Shown: one piece after another, positions 33,299-41,540 of the stretch
Layout of the letters: each line of letters starts with the position of its first letter
Numbering within the stretch: position 1 is the stretch's first letter
Assembly: GCA_025360615.1 (NCBI GenBank)
Contig: JANYBX010000151.1
Span: 1-45,400 of the forward strand
DNA: 45,400 bases
Direction of reading: 5' to 3'
DNA from: Opitutia bacterium
GTDB lineage: Bacteria > Verrucomicrobiota > Verrucomicrobiia > Opitutales > Opitutaceae
Program-made: the position numbers and the translations under genes
Notes under the pieces: generated by a model
Database searches by the model: none
Told to the model about the DNA's origin: nothing
The model's input: the letters and a program-made list of their open reading frames with translations, nothing else

Positions 33299-35770
33299 TC
33301 AGTAGGTGTCGGCCAGCGAGCGATGCGTGAGCGCGCGACGGAGGCCGGCGAGGGTCTGCGGCTGCGTGAATTCCACGTCCACGCTCTTGGGCTCGCCGGG
33401 AAAGAGTTCGAAGTAGTTGTCGCCGCTGCGAAACGCGATGCCGGCAAAATCGAAGGCGAACCGGTGTTGAAACGCGCTCGAGGTGAACGCGAGCGTGGCG
33501 TGCGTGGGGTCGGCGAGACGGATGTCCACCCCGGTCCGCGCCTGGGTGAGCGCGACGAAGCGCGGCGGCGCGAGAAAGACCGAATCCTCGCTCACGCAGC
33601 GGCCGTCGAGATCGAGCGCGATGCGCAGGATGAGATTTTCCGCGCCGTACTGCGCGAGCAGCGGGGCGAGCTTCAGTGTTTTCTGCTTCACGCTCTCGCC
33701 GTAGCGGAGCGGGACGGCTTTCCGCCCCGTCAGCAGCAGGCGGCCGCCGGCATGGAAAAGATCCCACTCCAACAGCCCGCGCGCCTTCGCCGGCCGGTCA
33801 TACACGGTGTAGAGGTGAACGTCGCCGACGGTCGAGCGCCGGTAGTTGCCGGTGATCGTCGTCTCATCGCCGGGCACGTGAGCCGACACCAGCGCCGGCG
33901 CGAAAAACCGCCGTGCCACGTGGTGCAGCGCGCGCCAGCGGCCGGTGAACTCGATCGAGCTCCACGAAGCGACGGGCCAGCAGTCGTTGAGCTGCCAGTA
34001 GAGCGCGCCCATGCAGTGCGGCATCAGCCGCCGGTAGTGCTCCACGCCCGTCTGCATGCAGTAGGCTTGGTTGAGCTGCGACAGATAGATCAGGTCGTCC
34101 TGCGATTTCGGGAAACGGTAGCGGCGCGACACGTAGTCGAGAATCACCTGGTTGCCACCGCGGTTTTTCTGATGGTTCTCCATCGAGGCGCCGAAGACGT
34201 TGGCATCCTCGGGCGGGCAAAACGTCGCCTGCGTTTCGGGTGAGCTGTAGCTCTGCATCCCGAATTCGGAGCAAAAGCGGAAACGCCACTTCTCGTAATC
34301 CTTCACCGGATTGCGGCGGTGCCAGACATCCCAGAAATGCGTGTCGCCGCGCTTTTCCCCGGCCTCGTGGGTGTTGATGCCATCGCCGCGATATTGGGAC
34401 GACGGCCAGTAGTCGGTGACGCCGTCGCACGCGGCCACGACCTTCGGGAGCAGGCGGTGAAAAAGCGCGTCGTAGTTTGCCCGCAGGCGCGGCTGCTTCA
34501 AAAGCTCCTCGTTGAGCTGCTCGATCTCGTTGTTGCCGCACCAGAGCGCGAGGCACGCGCGATGCCGCAGGCGAAGCACCTGCTGCTCGGCCTCCACTTG
34601 CACGCCCTTGAGAAACGCGCGGTCCCCCGGGTAAATGGCGCAGGCGAACATAAAATCCTGCCACACGAGCAGGCCGAGTTCATCGCAGAGATCATAGAAA
34701 TCTTCGCTCTCATAGATGCCGCCGCCCCAGACGCGGAGCATGTTCATGTTGGCCTCGGCGGCGCTGCGCAGGTCGCGCGCGTAGTGCTCGCGCGTGAGCC
34801 CGGCGACGAAGCTGTGCGCGGGAATCCAGTTGGCGCCTTTCGCGAAAATCGCGCGGCCGTTGACGACGAATTGAAATGTTTCCCCCGCGGCATCGGCGTG
34901 ACGGTCGAGCGACACGGTGCGGAGGCCGAGGCGGCGGATCCAGTGGCCGAGCACGCTGCCGTCGGTTCGGAGCACTTCGATTTCGAGCGTGTAGAGCGGC
35001 TGCGCGCCGTGGCCGTTGGGCCACCACAATTGCGGGTGCTCGACGACGATGCTGGTGCCCGTGCCTTCGGCGATGACCACGCTGTCGAGGGAAAGCCGGT
35101 AGCGGCACGATACGCTGGAATCGCGGCGGAGCAGCTGGGGCGCGAACCGGAGCGCGACGCGGCCGCCGGCATCGTGCCGCTGCGTCACGCGCACGTTTTC
35201 GAGGCGGTTGCCACTCCAGGTTTCGAGGCGGAGATCGCGCCAGATGCCGGCGGTAACAAAGCGCGGACCCCAGTCCCATCCGAACTGACACGGCTGCTTG
35301 CGAATCACCTGGGAGCGGCCGACGGGGTCGTTGAACTCCAGCGGGCGGTGCCCCGGGCGGTGAGTGCGGATGTAGTTCATCGCGCTGCCGAAGCGGATGG
35401 TGAGTTCGTTCGCGCCGGCCACGAGGTGCGCCTTGATCGGCCAGCGGTGGCTGACGAACATGTTTTCAGTGCGCGCGATTTCACGGCCGTTGAGCCGCAC
35501 GGTGGCGACGGTGTCGAGGCCGTCTGCCACGAGGTCGATGGTTTCATCACCGAGCAGTTCCTTCGGCACCGTGAAGCTGGCGCGATATTCCCAGTCACGC
35601 TCCTCGATCCACTGGAGGCCGGTCTCGTTCGTGCCCCAGAATGGATCGGGGATTTTCTGAACGCGCAGCAGGTCGGCGTGGACGCAGCCCGGGACGACAG
35701 CGGGCAGCCACGTTTGCCCCGAGCAATCGCGAAAGGTCCAGTCGGCGTGAGCGAGGGAAAGAATGGCCAT
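33299..35770 (-). CDS. GH2 beta-mannosidase
   Basis: 823 residues, no signal peptide, so cytoplasmic. The N-terminal sugar-binding domain begins WTFRDCSGQTWLPAVVPGCV and contains NPF-like DPFWGTNE; the immunoglobulin-like middle domain follows; the catalytic barrel contains RVWGGGIYESEDFYDLCDEL and LALWCGNNEIEQ with the acid/base E415. FCSEFGMQSY holds the nucleophile E502. FGWDWGPRF and NMNMLRVWGGG are usual in beta-mannosidases rather than beta-galactosidases of GH2. It would release mannose from short beta-1,4-manno-oligosaccharides. It follows the GH130 gene by 30 bp and precedes two symporter genes in one operon. Confidence 0.9.
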   Translation of the reverse strand: MAILSLAHADWTFRDCSGQTWLPAVVPGCVHADLLRVQKIPDPFWGTNETGLQWIEERDWEYRASFTVPKELLGDETIDLVADGLDTVATVRLNGREIARTENMFVSHRWPIKAHLVAGANELTIRFGSAMNYIRTHRPGHRPLEFNDPVGRSQVIRKQPCQFGWDWGPRFVTAGIWRDLRLETWSGNRLENVRVTQRHDAGGRVALRFAPQLLRRDSSVSCRYRLSLDSVVIAEGTGTSIVVEHPQLWWPNGHGAQPLYTLEIEVLRTDGSVLGHWIRRLGLRTVSLDRHADAAGETFQFVVNGRAIFAKGANWIPAHSFVAGLTREHYARDLRSAAEANMNMLRVWGGGIYESEDFYDLCDELGLLVWQDFMFACAIYPGDRAFLKGVQVEAEQQVLRLRHRACLALWCGNNEIEQLNEELLKQPRLRANYDALFHRLLPKVVAACDGVTDYWPSSQYRGDGINTHEAGEKRGDTHFWDVWHRRNPVKDYEKWRFRFCSEFGMQSYSSPETQATFCPPEDANVFGASMENHQKNRGGNQVILDYVSRRYRFPKSQDDLIYLSQLNQAYCMQTGVEHYRRLMPHCMGALYWQLNDCWPVASWSSIEFTGRWRALHHVARRFFAPALVSAHVPGDETTITGNYRRSTVGDVHLYTVYDRPAKARGLLEWDLFHAGGRLLLTGRKAVPLRYGESVKQKTLKLAPLLAQYGAENLILRIALDLDGRCVSEDSVFLAPPRFVALTQARTGVDIRLADPTHATLAFTSSAFQHRFAFDFAGIAFRSGDNYFELFPGEPKSVDVEFTQPQTLAGLRRALTHRSLADTY

Positions 35771-35800
35771 GAAGAATGAGTCAGTGTTTCCGGAGGGCTG

Positions 35801-36784
35801 TTAAAGGGAGTTCGATTTCACGAACTCCACAATCTCGTCCGCCTGACAAAAACACAGCGCCGTCACCGTGTCGGCCGCGCCGTAGTAAATCGCGATCCGG
35901 CCGGTGGCGGCATCGCAGAGACAGCCGACAGGAAAGCATACTCCAGGCACGAAGCCCGCGACTTCGTAAGGTGCCTCGGGGCAGAGCAGCGCCTCCTTGC
36001 AGCGCGCGATCACTTTCCACGGTTGCTCGAGGTCGAGCAGCATCGCGCTCATCGAGTAGACGAAGCCGTTGCAGGTGGTCGTCACGGCGTGATAAAATAA
36101 CAGCCAGCCCTCGCTCGTCTCGATGGGCGACGGTCCCGCGCCGATCTTCGTGCCCTGAAACCAGGGCCAGCCGCGGCCGGCGATGTGCCGGTGCTTGCCC
36201 CAATACGTGAGGTCCGGGCTCTCGCTCACAAAAATATCGCCGAACGGCGTGTGGCCCGTGTCGGAGGGGCGGCTGAGCATCAGGAATTTTCCGCCGAAGC
36301 GGCGCGGGAAAAACACGCCATTCCGGTTGTAAGGGAGAAACGCGTTCTCGAGCTGCTCGAAATGCACGAAGTTCGTCGTGCGGGCGACACCGATGGTCGG
36401 CCCATGATAGCCGTTGCACCATGTCACATAATACACGCCCTCAATCAGCGTGACGCGTGGATCGTAGGCGTATTCGTGCTTCGCGACCTCGGGATCATCG
36501 CAGGTGAAACTGATGGGCTTCGGCTCGAACTCGAACTTGTAACCATCCAGGCTGCGGCCGACATGGAGGTGCGGCATGCGGTCCATGCCCTCGGTGCGAA
36601 ACACGCCGATGAAGCCCTTTTGCCACGGCACCACCGCGCTGTTATAAATGCCCGTGACGCGCGGCAGCGGACGCCGGGCGATGATGGGATTCGCATCGTA
36701 GCGCCAGATGATGTCCGGGTTGCCCGCGGGTTTGGGCTGCCAGGGGAGGTTGGGAATCGCGGGACCGACGATCGAAAGTTTCAT
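35801..36784 (-). CDS. GH130 mannoside phosphorylase
   Basis: 327 residues, no signal peptide. GH130 signatures: YDANPI near the start (29-34), VTGIYNSAVV (43-52), FRTEG (62-66), then EYAYDPRVT with the catalytic D108, and the phosphate-handling basic residues in the family loop. GH130 enzymes phosphorolyse beta-1,4-mannosyl linkages, in mannosyl-glucose or mannobiose/mannotriose, to mannose-1-phosphate. I cannot say which subfamily this is without an alignment. It is the first gene of the unit with a 28-bp operator and promoter some 84 bp upstream. Being promoter-proximal and cytoplasmic, it would work on oligosaccharides imported by the symporters. Confidence 0.88.
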   Translation of the reverse strand: MKLSIVGPAIPNLPWQPKPAGNPDIIWRYDANPIIARRPLPRVTGIYNSAVVPWQKGFIGVFRTEGMDRMPHLHVGRSLDGYKFEFEPKPISFTCDDPEVAKHEYAYDPRVTLIEGVYYVTWCNGYHGPTIGVARTTNFVHFEQLENAFLPYNRNGVFFPRRFGGKFLMLSRPSDTGHTPFGDIFVSESPDLTYWGKHRHIAGRGWPWFQGTKIGAGPSPIETSEGWLLFYHAVTTTCNGFVYSMSAMLLDLEQPWKVIARCKEALLCPEAPYEVAGFVPGVCFPVGCLCDAATGRIAIYYGAADTVTALCFCQADEIVEFVKSNSL

Positions 36785-36867
36785 GAATTGGGACGGGGAA
36801 ACCGCACCGTCCGGGGCGAAGAACCCCAGCAGGTTCGGGGCCGAGAGCAGGCGAGGAATGCGAGGGG

Positions 36868-36924
36868 ATGCTACGCCAACGGCGGGAAAATGTTAATGAG
36901 ATCCCTTGTCCGAGACTTGAGAAG
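36868..36924 (-). promoter_or_regulatory. Promoter and operator 1 (GH130 operon)
   Basis: On the minus strand: -35 TTAACA (36896-36891), 17 bp, -10 TAGCAT (36873-36868). Immediately upstream lies a 28-bp site at 36896-36923 that recurs upstream of the GH1 and CE7 genes. The three copies align without gaps, with 20 of 28 positions identical. Its half-sites TGAGA and TGAGA are direct repeats 21 bp apart, with TTGTCC between. Such contact between a direct-repeat site and the -35 is usual for AraC-type activators; the regulator type is inferred. Confidence 0.75.
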
Positions 36925-37082
36925 CGCCCGTGAAATAAGCCGTGAAACGACCGCGCGCCCGAGTTTGAAAGCAGGGCGGGTCAAAGACCGCGCCCTCCTC
37001 CAGAGCGCGCTGGCGCGAGCGAGTTCGCGACCTATAACGGCAGGGAAACACGGAGCGAATCATCGCGCCGGCCATTCGGTAG

Positions 37083-37139
37083 GCCCGACGTTGGTCGGGC
37101 TCCGGGCTCCGGGCTCCGGAAACCGACCAGCGGTCGGTT
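37083..37139. repeat. Two hairpins and a 7-bp tandem repeat
   Basis: Hairpin GCCCGAC-GTTG-GTCGGGC (37083-37100), then GGGCTCC three times in tandem (37097-37117), then hairpin AACCGACC-AGC-GGTCGGTT (37121-37139). It lies downstream of the GH27 stop and may terminate that unit. The rest of the 425-bp gap (36785-37209) holds only operator 1, its promoter and a further bulged hairpin near 36975-36995; no gene was seen. Confidence 0.75.
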
Positions 37140-37209
37140 CTACAGTGCAGACTTCCGCTCGAAGATTTGTCGCTCTGCCGCCACGAGGGGATGCGAAGCC
37201 AAGTCGCGT

Positions 37210-38409
37210 TTATTTTTTTATCGGCGTGAGCTTGAACAGCAGCACGTCGTGCGAATCGACGCGGGCGGTGTAGGGCTTGGTCGTATCGCCGACCGCTTTC
37301 TTCGCCCAGATGTCGCGCACCTGATACTCGCCCTCGATGGGCCAGAGGCGTTTCCACTCGACGGTGATGTCCTCGGCCGTCGCGCTGGTATTTAAGGCGC
37401 ACACGGCCCACTCCTTGTTGCTGAGTTCTTTCGCCCAGACTTCGATGTGCTTGGTCGGATCGGCGAGCTGGCGAAAGCCTTGTTTCCCGAGCGCATCCTG
37501 ATCGATCGCGAGCAGTTCCTTGTTCGTCAGGATCGCATGCACCTCGGGCTTCATGTGACGCAGGTCGTTGCCGGCGATCAGGGGCGCGGCAATGATGCAC
37601 CAGAGGCTGAAATGCGCGCGCGATTCGGCGAACGTCAGGCCTTCGTTGCCGACTTCGAGCATGTCGGGATCGTTCCAGTGGCCGGGGCCGGCGAACTTGC
37701 CGAGGCCGTCGGGGCCGTTGCTGTCGACCAGCGTGTATTGCAGGTCGAGGATGCGCTTCCAGCCCATCTCCCAGCTCTTGCGGCCGTCGTAGGAATCGTA
37801 GATGTCGCCCGTCGTGCGCCAGAGGTGGCCGATGTCGGTGGCCCATTCCCAGGGCTTGTTCTGGCCCCACTCGCAGAGGCTGAAAACCACCGGGCGGCCA
37901 GCGGTGTAGAGGGCGTCGCGCATGGTCTTGTAGGTCTCGCGCGCGTCGGCCGTGCCGTGCTCGCACCAGTCGTATTTCAAATAATCCACGCCCCACGAGG
38001 CGTAGGAAAGCGCATCCTGAAACTCATGCCCGCGGCCGCCGGGATAGCCCGAGCAAGTCTTCGTGCCCGCGCAACTGTGGATGCCAAACTTAAAACCTTT
38101 CGCGTGCAGGTAGTCGCCGAGCGCCTTCATCCCGCTGGGGAATTTCTCCGGGTCAGCCACGAGGTTGCCTTTTTCGTCGCGGGTTTTGCGCTCCCAGGCG
38201 TCGTCGATCACGATGTAGATGTAGCCGGCGTCGCGCATGCCGTTTGCCACCATCGCGTCGGCGGTTTCGCGGACGACAGCCTCGTTGATATTATTCGCGA
38301 AGGTATTCCAGCTATTCCAGCCCATCGGGGGAGTCAGGGCGAGACCGGGGAATTTTTGCGCGAGCGCGGGGGCGCACAACGCGAGAAAGAGCAGCAGGGA
38401 TTTTTTCAT
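37210..38409 (-). CDS. GH27 alpha-galactosidase
   Basis: 399 residues. The signal peptide (cleavage after ALA, residue 17) indicates export, so the side-chain galactose is removed outside the cytoplasm. GH27 marks: PPMGWNSWNTF (27-37), IDDAWE (68-73), nucleophile D147 in YLKYDWC, acid/base D202 in WRTTGDI, and GHWNDPDMLEVGN. The C-terminal beta-domain begins near 305. The start is taken at the Met preceding the signal peptide (38409); the longer open frame upstream is not protein-like. It follows the GH1 gene by 32 bp in one transcription unit. It would strip alpha-1,6-galactose from galactomannan or its oligosaccharides. Confidence 0.93.
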   Translation of the reverse strand: MKKSLLLFLALCAPALAQKFPGLALTPPMGWNSWNTFANNINEAVVRETADAMVANGMRDAGYIYIVIDDAWERKTRDEKGNLVADPEKFPSGMKALGDYLHAKGFKFGIHSCAGTKTCSGYPGGRGHEFQDALSYASWGVDYLKYDWCEHGTADARETYKTMRDALYTAGRPVVFSLCEWGQNKPWEWATDIGHLWRTTGDIYDSYDGRKSWEMGWKRILDLQYTLVDSNGPDGLGKFAGPGHWNDPDMLEVGNEGLTFAESRAHFSLWCIIAAPLIAGNDLRHMKPEVHAILTNKELLAIDQDALGKQGFRQLADPTKHIEVWAKELSNKEWAVCALNTSATAEDITVEWKRLWPIEGEYQVRDIWAKKAVGDTTKPYTARVDSHDVLLFKLTPIKK

Positions 38410-38441
38410 GGGTGAACGAGGTGGGGAGAAAAAGGCGGTAT

Positions 38442-39803
38442 TCAGAGCGACACGCCGCCGTTGCGGATCACGTCGCGATACCAGTAAAACGAATCCTTGG
38501 GCGTGCGGCGCTGGGTCTGGTAGTCGACGTGCACGAGGCCGAAGCGGTCCTTGTATCCCTCCATCCACTCGAAGTTGTCGAGAATGGACCAATAGAAATA
38601 TCCGGCGATGGGCACGCCGTCGTCGATCGCGCGCCGGATTGCGCCGAGGTAGCGCGCGATAAAATCGATGCGCTGCGGGTCGTGGACTTTGCCGTCGAGG
38701 TGGACGAAGTCGGTGTTGCAGTAGCCGTTTTCCGAAAACACGAGCGGCAGGCCGTAGCGCTCCGTCTGAAAGCGCGCGGCCCAGTAGGGCGCCATCGGCG
38801 CGATGTTGAGCCAGGGGAGCGTGCCGCGCGGATTGCCGATGCCCCAACCGCCGGGAAGTTTTTCGGCGTTGCCGTTCGCATCCGCGCGCACCTGCCAGCC
38901 GGAGTAGCAGTTGTAGGCGATGAAATCCGTCTTCTGCGAAATCAGCTTCATCTCGGCCGCCGTGACGCGCGGCATGTCGGCGCCGAAGGCCTTCACGCCG
39001 TCCTCCGGATATTTTCCGAACACCACGGGGTCGGCCCACCAGGCGAGGTTCCACAGCGCGCGCTCGGTGCTGGTGAAGTAGTCGCGGCGCGCGGCCTCGA
39101 TGTCGCGTTTGTCCTCGGTAGCCGGGATGCGTTCGCGGCCGGTGTGCGCGATGGCGATTTTAACTTTCCCCGTGCAGCCCGCGCGCAATGCCTGCACCGC
39201 GCGGCCGTGCGCCATCAGCAGGTGATGCGCACCGAGCAGACAGTCGGCGAACGGCAGCTTCAGCCCCGGCGCGAACATGCCCTCGTGGTAGCCGAGGCCG
39301 ATCACGCAGGGCGGTTCGTTAAACGTCATCCAGTTTTTCACGCGGTCGCCGAGCCGCTCCGCGACGATCGCCGCGTAGTCTCCGAACCACTCCACCATGT
39401 CGCGGTTCAAAAATCCGCCGCGCTGCTGGAGCGCGTGCGGCAAATCCCAGTGGTAAAGCGTGACCCACGGCGTGACGCCGGCCTCGAGCAGCTCGTCGAT
39501 CAGCCGGTCATAGAACGCGAGGCCCTTGGCGTTGGGTTTGCCCGTGCCGCCCGGCTGGATGCGCGGCCACGCGAGCGACAGGCGGTAGGCCTTGAGCTCG
39601 AGTTCGCGCATGAGCGCCACGTCTTCGCGCCAGCGGTGATAGTGGTCGCAGGCGACATTGCCGTTGTGGTTCTCGAACACTTTCCCCGGCTGCTGGGAAA
39701 ACACGTCCCACACGGAAGCGCCGCGCCCGTCCTCATCCCACGCGCCTTCGATTTGATAAGCGGCCGCGGCGGCGCCCCAGACAAAATTTTTCGGGAAAGG
39801 CAT
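38442..39803 (-). CDS. GH1 beta-glucosidase/beta-mannosidase
   Basis: 453 residues, no signal peptide. Opening MPFPKNFVWGAAAAAYQIEG is the standard GH1 start. Acid/base E163 lies in MTFNEPPC, nucleophile E358 in VFSENGYC, and DNFEWMEGYKDRFGLVHVDY closes the site. The enzyme would hydrolyse terminal beta-glucose (or beta-mannose) from oligosaccharides in the cytoplasm. The start at 39803 is preferred over an in-frame extension to 39923, because the promoter and the operator lie inside that extension. It is the first gene of a two-gene unit with GH27. Given the mannan context, cellobiosyl or glucosyl-mannose units of glucomannan are plausible substrates; this is inferred. Confidence 0.92.
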   Translation of the reverse strand: MPFPKNFVWGAAAAAYQIEGAWDEDGRGASVWDVFSQQPGKVFENHNGNVACDHYHRWREDVALMRELELKAYRLSLAWPRIQPGGTGKPNAKGLAFYDRLIDELLEAGVTPWVTLYHWDLPHALQQRGGFLNRDMVEWFGDYAAIVAERLGDRVKNWMTFNEPPCVIGLGYHEGMFAPGLKLPFADCLLGAHHLLMAHGRAVQALRAGCTGKVKIAIAHTGRERIPATEDKRDIEAARRDYFTSTERALWNLAWWADPVVFGKYPEDGVKAFGADMPRVTAAEMKLISQKTDFIAYNCYSGWQVRADANGNAEKLPGGWGIGNPRGTLPWLNIAPMAPYWAARFQTERYGLPLVFSENGYCNTDFVHLDGKVHDPQRIDFIARYLGAIRRAIDDGVPIAGYFYWSILDNFEWMEGYKDRFGLVHVDYQTQRRTPKDSFYWYRDVIRNGGVSL

Positions 39804-39847
39804 AGGGTAAAGCGGGACTCGACGCACGAGCGCGCGGAAAGTGACAA

Positions 39848-39904
39848 ATCCTAGAGCAAGCGCCGCGCCGAAGTAATGAGATTGGTTGTCCCAGATATGA
39901 GAAA
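39848..39904 (-). promoter_or_regulatory. Promoter and operator 2 (GH1-GH27 unit)
   Basis: Minus strand: -35 TTACTT (39876-39871), 17 bp, -10 TAGGAT (39853-39848). The operator spans 39876-39903, with direct half-sites TGAGA/TGAGA 21 bp apart and TTGTCC in the middle. The operator, -35, spacer and -10 have exactly the same register as in operator 1. The predicted leader is about 40 nt before the GH1 start at 39803. Confidence 0.75.
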
Positions 39905-39919
39905 GTCCGCCGCGACGCG

Positions 39920-41284
39920 TCACTTCAGCCCGAGCTGACGCCGCACCCAGGCGTTGATCGCCTCACTCTGCTCCAGCGGATAGCTGTGCGCCTGCTCAAA
40001 CTCCACCGCCAGTTCCTTGGGCGCGGTGATGACGTTATAGGCCGCGAACGTCGAGGTGGGCGGGCAGACGTCGTCGTTGTAACCCCAGATGTAGAAGCCG
40101 GGGACTTTCAAGCGGCGCGCGAAATTCACCGTGTCGTAGTAGGTCGCCGTCTCGATTTTCGCTGGCGTCGCGTGCGGTGAAGGCTTCCCCGTGACCGCGT
40201 CTGGCATGAACGGATGCGGCCAGCCACCCGCGCGGCCATGCAACTCCGCCGACACATCGCAAAACGCAGGATGCGTCGCCGACAGCCCGGTCACGCGCGG
40301 GTCCAACGCGGCCGTCGTGATCGCAAGTTGCCCGCCTTGGCTGGCGCCCAGCACGAGGAGGTCCTTGCCGTTCCACATTTCGCGCGAGACGAGAAAGTCG
40401 TTGGCGCGCACGCAGCCGAGGTAGATGCGGCGGTAGTAATAGTTTTCCTTGTCCTCGAAATTGAAGAGCCAGTAGCCGGGGAGCGCGCTGGCGTAGAGCG
40501 CGTCGTAGACGGACTGGGCCAGGTTGACCGGGATGCCGTGCACGCCGATCTCAAGCGTGATCGCGCCGCGCGCCGCGAGATCCTTGTCGCCGGAATACGG
40601 CCGCACGCCCGCACCGGGGACGCGCAACACCGCCGGGTATTTCCCGGGGAGTTTCGGCTCGCAGAGGATGCCGAAAATCCGGGCAGGCACCGGCGCCCAG
40701 CTCGGGCCGACGTTACGGAAGCTCACATGGTAAACGTTCACCTTGTCCGTGCAGGCCTCGGGCAGAAGCGTGAGCAGCGGCTCCACGGGCACGGCGGCGA
40801 GCGCGGCTTTCTGCGCCTGCCAGAACGCATCGAAATCTGCCGGCGCCGTCTGTGTGGCGACGATTTTCTCCGGCGCAAACGCCGCCGTCGCGAGCCCGCG
40901 ATAAACTTTCCCCGCGACCTCCGCCGTCGCCACGCAGCGGAGAAATCCCGGCTGCGTCATCGTGCCGGCATCGATCACCAAGCCGTCGAGCGGCACGGCC
41001 ACCGCTTTCGCCACGCCCGGCATCATGTCGGGCGCGACGGCGACGTTGACCGAGATATTATCGATCGGCTCGTTGTCGGCGGTGACGGTAATTTTGAACC
41101 GCACCGGTGCGCCTGGCTCGTAAGTCCAGTCCCGATGGTCGGGCGCCACGCGCACCTGCACGGTCGCGACGCGCGCCATGGCTTGCGGCGGCACGGGCGT
41201 GATCGGGGTGGGTGCCGAGCGGCCAGAGGCCGCGCTGGCGACGCACGCGATGGAAACAAGAAAACGAAAACGGGAGGAAAGCAT
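39920..41284 (-). CDS. Secreted CE7-type acetyl xylan esterase
   Basis: 454 residues. Signal peptide at the start (MLSSRFRFLVSIACVASAAS). An Ig-like region (about 40-140) precedes the alpha/beta hydrolase domain of the AXE1/CE7 type: RVPGAGVRPYSG, nucleophile S315 in LGASQGGQLA, Asp in GYNDDVCPP (404-405) and His433 in EQAHSYPLE. CE7 enzymes remove acetyl groups from xylo- and other oligosaccharides. The start at 41284 is chosen because it opens the signal peptide; the open frame to 41380 runs through operator 3. In this locus acetylated glucomannan or xylan is the likely substrate. It is the only gene of its unit and lies 116 bp upstream of GH1 on the same strand. Confidence 0.88.
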   Translation of the reverse strand: MLSSRFRFLVSIACVASAASGRSAPTPITPVPPQAMARVATVQVRVAPDHRDWTYEPGAPVRFKITVTADNEPIDNISVNVAVAPDMMPGVAKAVAVPLDGLVIDAGTMTQPGFLRCVATAEVAGKVYRGLATAAFAPEKIVATQTAPADFDAFWQAQKAALAAVPVEPLLTLLPEACTDKVNVYHVSFRNVGPSWAPVPARIFGILCEPKLPGKYPAVLRVPGAGVRPYSGDKDLAARGAITLEIGVHGIPVNLAQSVYDALYASALPGYWLFNFEDKENYYYRRIYLGCVRANDFLVSREMWNGKDLLVLGASQGGQLAITTAALDPRVTGLSATHPAFCDVSAELHGRAGGWPHPFMPDAVTGKPSPHATPAKIETATYYDTVNFARRLKVPGFYIWGYNDDVCPPTSTFAAYNVITAPKELAVEFEQAHSYPLEQSEAINAWVRRQLGLK

Positions 41285-41334
41285 GACGGGGAAGGCGCGG
41301 ATGAAGGGGAAAACTAGCGGAATCGTTGACCGAA

Positions 41335-41390
41335 ATTCCCCGCCAAAGCGAGGGGCACCAGCATGAGATCCTTTATCCAAGAATTAAGAA
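41335..41390 (-). promoter_or_regulatory. Operator 3 (CE7 esterase; possibly divergent SSS gene)
   Basis: The third copy of the 28-bp site spans 41363-41390, with half-sites TGAGA and TAAGA 21 bp apart and TTATCC in the middle. In the register of the other two, the minus-strand -35 would be TGCTGG (41363-41358) and the -10 GGGAAT (41340-41335). Both match the sigma70 consensus poorly, so the site may depend more on its activator. The remaining part of the 256-bp divergent gap holds nothing else I can identify. Confidence 0.65.
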
Positions 41391-41540
41391 CGCTGTTCCT
41401 CGCCATCGGCCCGGCGCTCTCAGTCAGGCGCGCCGCCTGTCGGACGGGCGCGAGGTTTTGTTTGCGTTGAAAAATATTTCCCCCGTTCCTCCGATTTTCG
41501 CCCGCCCTTCCCCACTCCGCGCGACGGCGATCCTTTCCCC

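Noticed and set aside
37083-37139. tRNA-like cloverleaf
   Set aside because: Two simple hairpins with a tandem repeat between them; no acceptor stem, T-loop sequence or anticodon arm.
38410-39054. 215-residue extension of the GH27 frame
   Set aside because: It overlaps the GH1 gene out of frame and a signal peptide begins at 38409.
38412-39854. 480-codon plus-strand frame opposite GH1
   Set aside because: Arg/Val/Ala/His-rich shadow; the opposite strand has intact GH1 motifs.
39804-39923. 40-residue N-terminal extension of GH1
   Set aside because: Contains the promoter and operator 2; GH1 proteins begin at the F-x-W-G-A segment directly after the Met at 39803.
41285-41380. N-terminal extension of the CE7 esterase
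   Set aside because: Would place residues ahead of a clear signal peptide and translate operator 3.
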